From Scybalomonas sp905214925 (lineage in GTDB: Bacteria; Bacillota; Clostridia; Lachnospirales; Lachnospiraceae): a DNA stretch of 64,000 bases. Positions 24,933 through 33,765 of this stretch are shown here, piece by piece. Location: positions 26,119 to 90,118 of the forward strand of contig CAJMOB010000014.1 of assembly GCA_905214925.1 (NCBI GenBank). The letters are read 5' to 3'. The notes beneath the pieces were generated by a model. The model saw nothing but the letters and a program-made list of their open reading frames with translations, was not told the origin of the DNA and did no database searches. Made by a program: the position numbers and the translations under genes. The first letter of the stretch is position 1, and the number at the start of each line of letters is the position of its first letter.

Positions 24933-24966
24933 AAAAAAAGGCTGTCAATAAGAAACAGCCTTTTTA
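24933..24966 (-). terminator. Terminator of the GGDEF gene
   Basis: AAAAAGGCTG (24935-24944) pairs exactly with CAGCCTTTTT (24956-24965), with T-runs on both sides. It lies just past the stop at 24975. Confidence 0.85.
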
Positions 24967-24974
24967 AAACTTTA

Positions 24975-26288
24975 TTATGAATATTGAATAAAGTGAACTC
25001 CACTTTTTCCATTGTTTTTTACATGATATAGAGCCTTATCCACTTCTGTATAAAGAACGTGGAAAGGAATCTGATTGTCTTCCATATAAATCATGCCAAT
25101 GCTAATGCCTAACTCACAATCTGGATATCGTTTGGCATAAGTCTCAGAAAAAATTTGTTTCAATTGCTCTACTCGTTTATAAATAATTGTTTGACTTGTC
25201 ACATCGGATAAATAAACAAGAAACTCATCTCCCCCAAACCGAGAAACAATATCCCCTTTTCTTGTATGCTTTTTTAAAATATTGGCAAGTCCTCTTAACA
25301 CTTCATCCCCGTGTTGATGTCCATAGGTATCATTTACCTTTTTAAAATTATCAATATCAATCATCAACAAGGCTGCTGGCACTTTTTCTATTTCTTGTTC
25401 CTTAATTAACTCCATTGCCTTTCTTCGGTTATAAATTCCAGTTAAACTATCAACAGAAGCCTCTGCTTCAAACTTTAACTTTAACTCAACCGTTTTAGAA
25501 ACATCCAAAATCACACTGAAAAACAACTGGGCTCCATCCTCAGTTTGAACCTGTTTTCCTTTTTCGTAAATCCAGACATAACTTCCATCTTTTTTCTTAA
25601 GACGATAATCTAAAACATATCCTTCCTCGTTTCCATCACTAGAAAACATTGTTTGTTGTACTCGTTTCACATCATCTTTATGTATATAATGAATCATTTT
25701 CGGATCACGCATCAGTTCTTCATAAGTATATCCAAGCTCTTTTATCAACTCTTTATTCATATAATATAAAGAAAAATCTTGATCTCGATAAGTGGCTAAC
25801 CCACCTACTGGTATCATCTCCAGTAATTGTTCAAGAAATTTTCTTTCATAAGTACAGCTATATTCTTCTTCCTCATGTTCTTTCTTACTTTCGACTACAT
25901 GTTCCTCATCTTCTGTCATTGGAACGACATAATGAATATGAACAATTTTAGAACTCCTTTGCTCCTTTTGAAAAATAATGGTCATTTGTACTTTTTGTAA
26001 TGACTCTTTCTTTTCTATCATAATTTCTCCAAAGCAACAAGTGATTTGATCATTCAATCTATTTTCTTTATAATTTTGAATATGAAATGGAATTAAATTT
26101 GGACATTTTATTACCTCTTTTTTTAGAAATTGATAAAAAGTCTCTCTATCATTTATCTCTTGCTCTATCCCAATGCATTGAACGTTCTTGTCAAGAAAAG
26201 ATATGGTTTTTTCTACATTTCTTTCTATTAGAAAACTCGTTAAAAATTTATAAAAAGGCGTATTGATTTCATATGGTTTCATTTCCAT
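24975..26288 (-). CDS. Diguanylate cyclase with SnoaL-like, PAS and GGDEF domains
   Basis: The 437-residue protein has an N-terminal SnoaL/NTF2-like domain (about 1-125), a PAS domain with PAC (GLATYRDQDFSLYYMNKELI, YRLKKKDGSYVWIYEKGK; about 170-285) and a C-terminal cyclase domain with intact GGDEF (352-356, RFGGDEFLVY) and DNFKKVNDTYGHQHGD. There are no membrane segments, so it senses cytoplasmic cues. It makes c-di-GMP, opposing the EAL protein at 2865. I see no RxxD inhibitory motif just before GGDEF. The ribosome binding site is GGAGGG at five bases. Confidence 0.92.
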   Translation of the reverse strand: MEMKPYEINTPFYKFLTSFLIERNVEKTISFLDKNVQCIGIEQEINDRETFYQFLKKEVIKCPNLIPFHIQNYKENRLNDQITCCFGEIMIEKKESLQKVQMTIIFQKEQRSSKIVHIHYVVPMTEDEEHVVESKKEHEEEEYSCTYERKFLEQLLEMIPVGGLATYRDQDFSLYYMNKELIKELGYTYEELMRDPKMIHYIHKDDVKRVQQTMFSSDGNEEGYVLDYRLKKKDGSYVWIYEKGKQVQTEDGAQLFFSVILDVSKTVELKLKFEAEASVDSLTGIYNRRKAMELIKEQEIEKVPAALLMIDIDNFKKVNDTYGHQHGDEVLRGLANILKKHTRKGDIVSRFGGDEFLVYLSDVTSQTIIYKRVEQLKQIFSETYAKRYPDCELGISIGMIYMEDNQIPFHVLYTEVDKALYHVKNNGKSGVHFIQYS

Positions 26289-26623
26289 AATATCCCTCCA
26301 TCTTTTTGCCGTTTTATGCCGTGTATTTCTCCCTATCCTCCTATTCGCTTATTAACTCTACTACTAAGCGTAACACGGTCTTCTCTTTTTGTCTACGGAT
26401 ATCGACTTTCGTTTTTCTAGCTTTTTTTCTCTTTTTCGTCTTTTCTATATGATAATAAGATAGCGACGCAACACTCTTTTTCCCATTCACTAACCTTTTC
26501 CAATACACCTTTTCTTACCTATCTGCTATTTTTCACAGAAAAAAGACTTTAGAAATCTTTTGTATTATCGGATTCTAAAGTCTTTCTATCCTATTTTTTC
26601 ATCTTTTATATTTTTATCATTTT
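26289..26623. other. Intergenic stretch between icd and the GGDEF gene
   Basis: It holds the icd terminator at 26538-26586 and the leader of the GGDEF gene. The rest is pyrimidine-rich on the plus strand and shows no gene. Confidence 0.5.
26538..26586 (-). terminator. Terminator of icd
   Basis: AAAGACTTTAGAAATC (26542-) pairs with GATTCTAAAGTCTTT (26571-26585) with one bulge, and T-runs flank the stem. It lies 38 bp past the icd stop. Confidence 0.8.
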
Positions 26624-27835
26624 TTATGCAAGTGTAGCTTCTAAATTTTCACGAATCGCTTTAATAAACTGTTCGCTATTTAACACCGTTACATTTTGTA
26701 ATGATGTAATTAACGCTAAATCTTTTGTCATCTTTCCTGATTCAATCGTAGAAAGTGTCGCTTGTTCTAGTTGATTTGCAAATGTTACTAATGCCTCATT
26801 ATTATCCAGTTCTCCTCTTTTTCTTAAAGCACCTGTCCATGCAAAAATAGTCGCAACAGAGTTAGTAGAAGTTTCCTCGCCTTTTAAATGTTTATAATAA
26901 TGTCTTTGCACCGTTCCATGAGCAGCCTCATATTCATAATATCCATGAGGAGATACTAATACAGAAGTCATCATTGCTAAAGAACCAAAGGCGGAAGAAA
27001 CCATATCGCTCATCACATCGCCATCATAGTTTTTACAAGCCCAAATAAATCCGCCTTCTGCTTTCATAACACGGGCCACTGCATCATCAATTAATGTGTA
27101 GAAATACTCAATGCCTGTATCTTCAAAGCGCTTTGCATAATCGTTATCATAAATTTCTTGGAAAATATCTTTAAAGGTATGATCATATTTTTTTGAAATC
27201 GTATCTTTTGTTGCAAACCAGAGATCTTGTTTTGTATCTAATGCATATTCAAAACAGCTCTTTGCAAAACTTTCAATGGAATCATCTAAATTGTGCATTC
27301 CTTGTACAATTCCTGCACCGGTAAAGTTATGTATTAATTCTCTTTCTTCTGTTCCATCTTCTTTTGTATACACAAGCTCTACTTTTCCCGTACTTGGAAT
27401 TTTCATTTCTGTTCCTTTATAAACATCTCCATAGGCATGTCTTGCAATTGTAATCGGTTTTTTCCAATTTTTCACACATGGTTCAATCCCTTTTACGACG
27501 ATTGGTGCTCGAAATACCGTTCCATCTAACATAGCACGAATCGTACCGTTTGGACTCTTCCACATTTCTTTTAATTGATATTCTGTCATACGCGCTGCAT
27601 TCGGTGTAATAGTAGCGCATTTTACGGCAACACCATATTTTTTTGTAGCATTGGCAGAATCAACGGTTACTTGATCATTTGTCTCATTTCTATGCTCTAA
27701 TCCTAAGTCATAATATTCTGTATTTAAATCAACAAAAGGAAGCAATAATTCATCTTTAATCATCTTCCACAGAATACGAGTCATTTCATCTCCGTCCATT
27801 TCAACTAAAGGGGTTGTCATTTTTATCTTTTCCAT
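26624..27835 (-). CDS. icd: NADP-dependent isocitrate dehydrogenase
   Basis: The 403-residue protein belongs to the homodimeric, eukaryote-like class: TPLVEMDGDEMTRILWKMIK, DLGLEHRNETNDQVT, NATKKYGVAVKCATITP, the substrate serine loop KSPNGTIRAMLDGTVFR, and YDGDVMSDMVSSAFGSLAMM with the metal aspartates. It oxidises isocitrate to 2-oxoglutarate with NADP, mainly supplying glutamate synthesis in anaerobes. It is monocistronic, with a clear promoter (27883-27911) and terminator. The Shine-Dalgarno is GGAGG. Confidence 0.96.
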   Translation of the reverse strand: MEKIKMTTPLVEMDGDEMTRILWKMIKDELLLPFVDLNTEYYDLGLEHRNETNDQVTVDSANATKKYGVAVKCATITPNAARMTEYQLKEMWKSPNGTIRAMLDGTVFRAPIVVKGIEPCVKNWKKPITIARHAYGDVYKGTEMKIPSTGKVELVYTKEDGTEERELIHNFTGAGIVQGMHNLDDSIESFAKSCFEYALDTKQDLWFATKDTISKKYDHTFKDIFQEIYDNDYAKRFEDTGIEYFYTLIDDAVARVMKAEGGFIWACKNYDGDVMSDMVSSAFGSLAMMTSVLVSPHGYYEYEAAHGTVQRHYYKHLKGEETSTNSVATIFAWTGALRKRGELDNNEALVTFANQLEQATLSTIESGKMTKDLALITSLQNVTVLNSEQFIKAIRENLEATLA

Positions 27836-27869
27836 GTGTATTCCTCCAATTCCTAAATCAAATAATTGT

Positions 27870-27911
27870 ATACATGTATTAAATTATACTCTATCTTTCT
27901 AAAACTGACAA
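27870..27911 (-). promoter_or_regulatory. icd promoter with a short palindrome
   Basis: On the minus strand TTGTCA (27906-27911) and TATAAT (27883-27888) are 17 bp apart. A palindrome, ATACATGTAT (27870-27879), lies at about +1 to +10 and may be an operator. Confidence 0.65.
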
Positions 27912-27923
27912 GTAGCTTTCTAT

Positions 27924-27968
27924 AAAAAAAAGCCCTTTGATCAAAAATTGTCGATCAAAAGACTTCTT
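27924..27968 (-). terminator. Orphan terminator-like hairpin
   Basis: AAGCCCTTTGATC (27930-27942) pairs with GATCAAAAGACTT (27953-27965) with two mismatches or wobbles. On the minus strand eight T follow. It lies upstream of the icd promoter and does not serve icd. Confidence 0.65.
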
Positions 27969-28229
27969 CCTTTATATGTAGACAACAAATCATACAAAAG
28001 CATGTACGCTCTTATAGAACAATAACTCGTGAATGTGAAAAATTCCTAACATATGATTTCTATTGTCGTTTATAATTTACAGATAATATCTAAAATTATC
28101 TGACTTCTATTTCATTTATGACTCATGTTATCATCATATCATACTTTAAAATATAAGTCTATTCTTTTTTTTCTTTTTTTGTTATAACTTTATTTGCACT
28201 TAACATAAAGAAGAAAGAGAGGTATTATT

Positions 28230-30326
28230 ATGAGTTCAGAACAACAATTGGAAGAAAACCATTTAAATCATTGTCTATCCATTATAAAACAAAACATCCA
28301 TTCTTTGGAGGAAAAAGAATCGGAATACAAAGAAACGGTAAAAGAATTGTTCCAAAGTATAAAAAAGGGGGAAGGTGACTCTTACGGTCAATTATTAGCA
28401 GGCCAAAATATTTTAGCAGATGCCCAAAATACTCTTAGAAAAAATCGTTCTGCCTTAAATAAAACTTATTTCGGCCGTATCGACTATGAAGATAAAACAT
28501 TTGAAACAACTTCTACTTGTTATATCGGGAAAAATGGTATTATGGAAAATCAGACCGATGTATTAATTGTAGATTGGCGTGCGCCTGTTGCCTCTGTTTA
28601 CTATGAAAATGAATTAGGGGATGGCAGTTATTCTGTTCCAAATGGAGAACAAGTGGAAATTCACTTACAGAAAAAACGTACCTATGATATCGCCAAAGGA
28701 ACTCTTCTTGGTTTTTATGATGACGATGTCGCTTCTAACGATGAGCTTTTAATCAAATATTTGTCCCAAAACAAAGAAGCTGTCCTTGGAGACATTATTG
28801 CTACCATTCAAAAAGAGCAAAATGAGATTATTCGTGATGTCCCATACAAAAACATTATTGTACAAGGGGTTGCTGGAAGCGGGAAAACAACCGTTGCCTT
28901 ACATCGCATTTCCTATCTTCTTTATAACTATGAAGATCGTTATAAACCTTCTGAATTTTGTATTGTTGGAAGCAATGATATGCTTTTAAATTACATCAGC
29001 AGTGGCTTACCAGAACTTGATGTGAATCATGTAGGCCAGATGCGTATGGACTTATTTTTCCCCTACCTTATGGGAAAAGCTTGGAAGAAAAAATATAAAC
29101 AAATACCAGAACAACTCGATGCTCCTTATAAAAGCAAATTATCTTTTGTAAAACAATTAGAACAATTTTTAGATGATTGGAAAAACACGTATCTTCCAAT
29201 TCAAGAAGTAAGAGATCCACAAGTTGGACTATTGCTCTCCAAAGAAATGATGGAAGAAACTTTAAAAAACAATGCTTCTTGTTCTCTTCTACAACTGGAA
29301 AAATTATTAAATGCCAAAATTGCAACACGTATTAAGTTCCTTTGTGTGGAAGAAAAAGAAAACTATAAAAAGAACAAATTAAAACAATATAAGAAATACT
29401 TTGATTCCGAACAATATAAGTGGACAGAACCTTTCTTATATGAACAATTCCTAAACTGGAAACTAGAACAACAAGAAAAAGAGAGTGAACTTTTTGTTAA
29501 TACAAAAAACGCCATTCAAAAATCCCAATTTGATATTTATGATGTTGCTAGCCTTGCCCTCATCTGGAAACGAATTCTCCTAAAAAAAGAAACAGATGAA
29601 TTTAGCCAAATTATTATTGACGAAGCACAAGACTTTGGAGAAATGATCTATTATGTATTAAAACAACTGCTGCCAAACTGTTATTTTACGATTATGGGTG
29701 ATGTTTCTCAAAATATTCGCTATGAAACCGGTATGAATGATTGGGAAGGACTAAAAGAAGCTCTCTTTTCCAAAGAAAGCGATAGCTTTTATCTCTTATC
29801 CAAAAGTTATCGAAATACCATTGAGATCTCTCAATGTGCAGGAAAAGTATTGGAAAAAGCCTCCCAAGGAAGCTATAAAATCGAACCTGTCATTCGTCAT
29901 GGAGCGCCTGTACAGTTTATGAAACTGGAGGAACAAGGGGAGGCTTCCTCTACAACAGCCGAAAATAAGTTTATCAAAACAGTAAAGGAACTTTCTTCCA
30001 AAGGATATGAAACGATTGCTATTGTCTGTCGTACCGAACAAGAAACAGAGGAGGTAAAAGAGCTTCTAGCCAAATCCCATATTCCAATTAGCAATCATTA
30101 TACAAACGATACGGAAGAAGAAAGTGATTTCCAAAATGGAATTATGGTATTGCCAGTTTCTTTAACAAAAGGACTGGAATTTGACGCTGTTCTTCTTTGG
30201 AACGCCGATGAAAACCACTATGGCAATAATAAAAAGGAAGCAAAGCTCCTCTATGTTGCTATTACAAGAGCTCTTCATGAACTTTATGCCTTTACGAAAG
30301 AAGAGTTTAGTTCGCTATTTCCTTAA
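28230..30326 (+). CDS. helD: HelD-like UvrD/Rep-family helicase (RNA polymerase recycling)
   Basis: The 698-residue SF1 ATPase has an N-terminal coiled coil (1-80), an insertion (RIDYEDKTFETTSTCYIGKN, VLIVDWRAPVASVYYE) typical of HelD, Walker A GVAGSGKTT (213-221), Walker B IIIDEAQDFGEMIYYVL, GDVSQNIR and the C-terminal motifs LSKSYRNTIEISQ, VSLTKGLEFDAVLLWN and LYVAITRALHELY. HelD binds RNA polymerase and releases it from stalled complexes using ATP. It is read alone, with GAGAGG before the ATG. A helicase acting on DNA is the alternative, but the N-terminal pattern favours HelD. Confidence 0.88.
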   Translation: MSSEQQLEENHLNHCLSIIKQNIHSLEEKESEYKETVKELFQSIKKGEGDSYGQLLAGQNILADAQNTLRKNRSALNKTYFGRIDYEDKTFETTSTCYIGKNGIMENQTDVLIVDWRAPVASVYYENELGDGSYSVPNGEQVEIHLQKKRTYDIAKGTLLGFYDDDVASNDELLIKYLSQNKEAVLGDIIATIQKEQNEIIRDVPYKNIIVQGVAGSGKTTVALHRISYLLYNYEDRYKPSEFCIVGSNDMLLNYISSGLPELDVNHVGQMRMDLFFPYLMGKAWKKKYKQIPEQLDAPYKSKLSFVKQLEQFLDDWKNTYLPIQEVRDPQVGLLLSKEMMEETLKNNASCSLLQLEKLLNAKIATRIKFLCVEEKENYKKNKLKQYKKYFDSEQYKWTEPFLYEQFLNWKLEQQEKESELFVNTKNAIQKSQFDIYDVASLALIWKRILLKKETDEFSQIIIDEAQDFGEMIYYVLKQLLPNCYFTIMGDVSQNIRYETGMNDWEGLKEALFSKESDSFYLLSKSYRNTIEISQCAGKVLEKASQGSYKIEPVIRHGAPVQFMKLEEQGEASSTTAENKFIKTVKELSSKGYETIAIVCRTEQETEEVKELLAKSHIPISNHYTNDTEEESDFQNGIMVLPVSLTKGLEFDAVLLWNADENHYGNNKKEAKLLYVAITRALHELYAFTKEEFSSLFP

Positions 30327-30519
30327 ACTTCTCTCGACAAAACAATGGCGCTTATCATCGTTCCAAATATGGAAAGTAAAAGTAATACATTGACTGTAAG
30401 CTGTACAACACGAAAAGGTGTATATTTAAATTTCCTGTGAGCTGCTTTGCCATCAGTAGCAATAAAAGAACTATTATAATCAAGTCGATACCGAGCTTAC
30501 AAATCATTTTTGGTTTCAT
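30323..30519 (-). pseudogene. DUF4405 membrane protein with internal deletion
   Basis: ATG at 30519 (GGAGAGAATAA upstream) starts MKPKMICKLGIDLIIIVLLL, the first helix of DUF4405 proteins that accompany flavodoxin/alcohol dehydrogenase cassettes. After LTGN the frame must shift: the next frame then reads KFKYTPFRVVQLTVNVLLLL, then IFGTMISAIVLSREV and the stop, the normal C-terminal part. The middle helices are missing, so a deletion joined the two ends out of frame. The gene ends tail to tail with helD, overlapping its stop codon. Confidence 0.8.
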
Positions 30520-30535
30520 TTATTCTCTCCTTTAT

Positions 30536-30572
30536 GAGAAAAGCCTGTCCGGCAAAAGACAGGCTTTTCTAT
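30536..30572 (-). terminator. Terminator between the flavodoxin and the DUF4405 remnant
   Basis: AAAAGCCTGTC (30539-30549) pairs exactly with GACAGGCTTTT (30558-30568). On the minus strand TCTCAT follows after a short T-run; the plus strand has TTTTCTATTTC. Confidence 0.75.
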
Positions 30573-30624
30573 TTCAAAATTATTTCCATACTACCTGAAC
30601 TTATTGTTACTCATAATTTTTCTG

Positions 30625-31356
30625 TTATGAGAACATATCTAACCCAGCGACCCAGCTCGCTACATCGTTCTGCGCCTCTGGCACACTATTTCTTGAAACG
30701 GAAAGACCATCTTCTACAACCGTTGCTCCCGGCTGAAGTTCTTCTATTGTCTGAACTGTCCGTGAAAAACCACTACCACCATGAATGGTGAATGGAATAA
30801 TCGTTTTTCCATTGAAATCATACTGCTCCAAGAAAGTATAAAGAGGCATAGGCAGATCCGAATTCCAGTTCGGATATCCAAGGAAGATCACATCATAACT
30901 ATCAAGATCTTCAATCTGTGTTGCAAGCTTAGGTCTTGCATTATCAGAAAGCTCATTGTACGCAAATTCTAAAAGTGCCTCATGGGTACCTGGATATTCC
31001 TGTACTGTTTCAATTCTGAAAAGGTCGCCACCAACTTCCTGTTGGATAAGCTGTGCAATATACTGATTATTTCCCAACACCTCGCCGTCTACTACAACAC
31101 GACTAGCTCCAGCAACGGTATCCACGCCATCCGTTTCAGGGACAGAAAAATAGGCGACCAAAACCTTCTCATTCACCGTTGTGTCAGTACTTTCTTTCTC
31201 TAAATCAGATTGCGGAAATTGTGAAGAGGCTTCCGACTCGGATTCCGGATAAGATTGCGTATTACTTGATATACTTTCATGATTGGCAGCCTGTCCACAG
31301 GCTACCAAAGATAAGGTTAGTACGGCTGGCATTAATATACCGAAAGCTTTTTTCAT
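30625..31356 (-). CDS. Exported flavodoxin lipoprotein
   Basis: The start at 31356 follows GAAGGTG at five bases. The 243-residue protein has a lipobox signal (MKKAFGILMPAVLTLSLVAC), a Ser/Glu-rich linker (25-60), then a flavodoxin domain (VLVAYFSVPETDGVD; YDVIFLGYPNWNSDLPMPLY, the isoalloxazine loop; FTIHGGSGFSRTVQTI). It is a membrane-anchored extracytoplasmic FMN protein, perhaps passing electrons in the cassette with the alcohol dehydrogenase and EFR1 protein. It is the last intact gene of the MerR-controlled operon. Confidence 0.88.
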   Translation of the reverse strand: MKKAFGILMPAVLTLSLVACGQAANHESISSNTQSYPESESEASSQFPQSDLEKESTDTTVNEKVLVAYFSVPETDGVDTVAGASRVVVDGEVLGNNQYIAQLIQQEVGGDLFRIETVQEYPGTHEALLEFAYNELSDNARPKLATQIEDLDSYDVIFLGYPNWNSDLPMPLYTFLEQYDFNGKTIIPFTIHGGSGFSRTVQTIEELQPGATVVEDGLSVSRNSVPEAQNDVASWVAGLDMFS

Positions 31357-31375
31357 TATGACACCTTCTTTCTTT

Positions 31376-31727
31376 TTAATCGCCAAAATTCAAGTTAAGT
31401 TCTGTAAGCCATCCATCAATCTGGGTAGTACTTGAAATTCTTCGTCCTCCATATACTGCTATCCCCTTACAAGAATTCAAAAAAGTGGGCATTGTCTCAT
31501 CAATATCGCTACCACCGCTCGTACAGAAGGGAATTACAAGCTTCTCTGTCAAATCATAGCTTTCCAAGAAGGCCAGCGCGAAGATCATTTACAGCTTCTT
31601 TATTGAGAGATTGGTCTGATAAATTCCGAAACATAGCTGGATGACGATAAATGTTATATCCCACAAAGATAAGAATAATAATTGCGATAATTACAATCAT
31701 TGAAATAATACCTCTCTTGCCTTTCAT
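31376..31727 (-). pseudogene. Membrane-anchored flavodoxin with internal deletion
   Basis: ATG at 31727 starts a membrane anchor (MKGKRGIISMIVIIAIIILI) followed by YNIYRHPAMFRNLSDQSLNK, then runs out of frame near 31565. The next frame continues ALAFLESYDLTEKLVIPFCT, then SGGSDIDETMPTF, the C-terminal half of a flavodoxin. The N-terminal half of the flavodoxin fold, including the phosphate loop, is gone. Like the DUF4405 remnant, it arose by internal deletion with frameshift. Confidence 0.75.
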
Positions 31728-31740
31728 TAAAACTCATCTC

Positions 31741-32886
31741 CTACAAACATTCACAAAGAATTTCATAAATCTCCTCCCGACTAAGTTCCCTAGGATTGCA
31801 TTTGATAATATTACAGGTATCTGCCACTTGACGAAGTATCTTTGGCGTAATCTCTACTTTTGATTCCAATTCACTAAGTTTTGTAGGAAGTCCACACTCT
31901 TTAATAAAGACCTTCAAAGCGTTTAATCCATCCTCTGCTGTATTCATATCGAACACTTCTTTTGCAAATCGGGTAAATTTTTCTTCCGCATTTTTTAGAA
32001 TATGACCATAATATACCGGTTGAATAATAGCTAACCCTTGTCCATGGTTGCAATCTGTATAAGCTCCAAGCTGGTGCTCAATCTGATGAGTCTGAAAGTC
32101 TGTTAAACGACCGACTTTCAAAATACCATTTTCTGCCATGGCAGAATCCCACATAAGATTGCCGCGAGCCTGTGTATCATTGATATCGATAAGTAAACGA
32201 CGCATATTGATAACGGTATTACGCATGATCGCTAGTGCCACATCGTCAGATACGTTATTCAAATCAGAGTTCCCTAGATAAGTTTCCATCGCATGACTTA
32301 ACGTATCAAAAGCACCAGAGAGCACTTGCATAGTCGGAACCGTTATAGTATAGCTTGGATCAAGGATAGCAAAAGAAGCAAAGTTGCCGACAATGGGACC
32401 TTTCCACATTTTTTCCTCATAAGTAATAACTGCACCAGAGTTCATCTCCGCGCCTGTGCCAGAAGCGGTAACAACTGCACCCATAGGGATTCCAGCAGTA
32501 GGGAATTTTCCAGACTGGTACTCCATACTCCAGATATCTTCCTCTGTCATAGCCTGTACAGAAACAACTTTACAGCAATCAATAACACTACCGCCCCCTA
32601 CTGCCAAAATAAAATCTACTTGATGTTCTTTTGCCAACTTAGCGCCTTCCTGCACTTTCGCATAGGTAGGATTCGGCATAATACCAGAAAAATCCACCAC
32701 TTCTTTTTCTGCCTGAATCAGAAGATTTTTCAATTCATCGTAAACTCCACTCTTTTTCACTGAGCCTCCACCATAAGCAAGCATGATTGTTTTTCCAACT
32801 TTCGCAAGCTCCTGTTTTAGAGCCTCTGTCGCAATTCCTTCACCAAAATACACCTTTGTAGGGTAAGAAAAAGTAAATTTATTCAT
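31741..32886 (-). CDS. Iron-containing alcohol dehydrogenase
   Basis: The 381-residue protein has the type III alcohol dehydrogenase layout: YFGEG, AYGGGSVKKSGVYDEL, DFILAVGGGSVIDCCK (NAD(P) binding), TASGTGAEMNSGAVIT, LSHAMETYLG and HQIEHQLGAYTDCNHGQGLA with metal ligands D/H/H. It resembles butanol/YqhD-type enzymes acting on aldehydes. It is part of the MerR-controlled redox cassette. GAGAGG precedes the ATG. Confidence 0.92.
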   Translation of the reverse strand: MNKFTFSYPTKVYFGEGIATEALKQELAKVGKTIMLAYGGGSVKKSGVYDELKNLLIQAEKEVVDFSGIMPNPTYAKVQEGAKLAKEHQVDFILAVGGGSVIDCCKVVSVQAMTEEDIWSMEYQSGKFPTAGIPMGAVVTASGTGAEMNSGAVITYEEKMWKGPIVGNFASFAILDPSYTITVPTMQVLSGAFDTLSHAMETYLGNSDLNNVSDDVALAIMRNTVINMRRLLIDINDTQARGNLMWDSAMAENGILKVGRLTDFQTHQIEHQLGAYTDCNHGQGLAIIQPVYYGHILKNAEEKFTRFAKEVFDMNTAEDGLNALKVFIKECGLPTKLSELESKVEITPKILRQVADTCNIIKCNPRELSREEIYEILCECL

Positions 32887-32919
32887 AATATCAATACCTC
32901 TCTTTCTTAAAAATCAAAA

Positions 32920-33012
32920 TTAAAAGCTCGTCTGTCTACTTTTGTCAAGCCATGCTTTCATTTCTTCATTCTGCTTTTCTTCTCTCTGCTTATAGGTTTG
33001 AGTAATATTCAT
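32920..33012 (-). CDS. Short ORF or gene remnant of 30 codons
   Basis: ATG at 33012 has GGGGA seven bases upstream and encodes a charged helical peptide (MNITQTYKQREEKQNEEMKA, then WLDKSRQTSF). It lies between two cassette genes, and two other members of this cassette carry internal deletions, so it could be the leftover N-terminus of a deleted gene. I know no matching small protein. Confidence 0.4.
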   Translation of the reverse strand: MNITQTYKQREEKQNEEMKAWLDKSRQTSF

Positions 33013-33023
33013 TTAGTTTTCCC

Positions 33024-33761
33024 CTATCTATCAGCAATTTCATCAATGATATTCATTGCATTAAGGCTCCGTGGATACCCAATATATGGCATGCACTGTT
33101 CGACCACGCTGTACAACTTTTCTTTTCCATTACCCACGCCTAAATTACCTGCTGTGTGCCCACGAAGTTGATTTTCGCATCCACCTTGAGCTAAAAGGAA
33201 ACAAAATGTAATCATTTCCCGTTCCTGATCATTCAAACCAGTGCGAGTATAGTAATCACCAAAGCAGTTATCCGCCAGCCATCGGTTGATATTTCGACGC
33301 AGAGGTGGGCAATCGGTCTGTCGCTTCGCCATATCTTCTCCGAAAAGTTCTACTTGTTTTGCCAGTCCCTTTTCAAACCGAGAATCCCTATCGGTTGTAC
33401 CCTGTGAAGGGAGAGGAAGCGTGATTCCATGTTGCTCCATAATTTGATTGGATACTTCTAAAAAGTCATGAACACGCCCGATCCCTAGATAAGCAGTTGC
33501 CTGATATATCGTTTCCTTAATGGCTACAGGATCAAGGCCGTTATTCAGCGCAACGTGGAGCATATGCTGGTATTCGCCTAGCCCTTGACAACCAAGTAAT
33601 GTAGAAAGAATACAGAGCATCCGCTCTTTTTCGGTAAGTTTACTGAGACTAACTGCTTCATTTTGAGAGAAGTTTGCTACAATATCAACCCATTCCGGAT
33701 CCGTATCTTGCAACCGACTTTTGGCTCCTTCAAACATTCTTTTTTGTACTTCACTGTTCAT
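33024..33761 (-). CDS. Carboxymuconolactone decarboxylase (CMD) family protein, two domains
   Basis: The start at 33761 follows GGAGG. The 245-residue protein has two CMD/AhpD-like halves (LTEKERMLCILSTLLGCQGL, LGEYQHMLHVALNNGLDPVA; and LNDQEREMITFCFLLAQGGC, ENQLRGHTAGNL). The usual AhpD CxxC pair is not present, so peroxidase-type chemistry is doubtful; many CMD proteins in redox cassettes have unknown substrates. It lies four bases after the EFR1 gene stop. Confidence 0.85.
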   Translation of the reverse strand: MNSEVQKRMFEGAKSRLQDTDPEWVDIVANFSQNEAVSLSKLTEKERMLCILSTLLGCQGLGEYQHMLHVALNNGLDPVAIKETIYQATAYLGIGRVHDFLEVSNQIMEQHGITLPLPSQGTTDRDSRFEKGLAKQVELFGEDMAKRQTDCPPLRRNINRWLADNCFGDYYTRTGLNDQEREMITFCFLLAQGGCENQLRGHTAGNLGVGNGKEKLYSVVEQCMPYIGYPRSLNAMNIIDEIADR

Positions 33762-33765
33762 ATGA

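Larger units (their letters stand above)
27836..28229. other. Divergent intergenic region with an orphan terminator
   Basis: It contains the icd promoter (27870-27911), a hairpin with T-run on the minus strand (27924-27968) and about 250 bp without a convincing gene. The hairpin has no known gene upstream on its strand, so a small RNA or short peptide gene read leftward from about 28100-28150 is possible. A 20-codon frame there has no clear ribosome binding site. Confidence 0.45.

Noticed and set aside
24821..25012. A 63-codon minus-strand frame over the terminator of the GGDEF gene
   Set aside because: It overlaps the terminator and a repeat-like sequence and lacks a start context.
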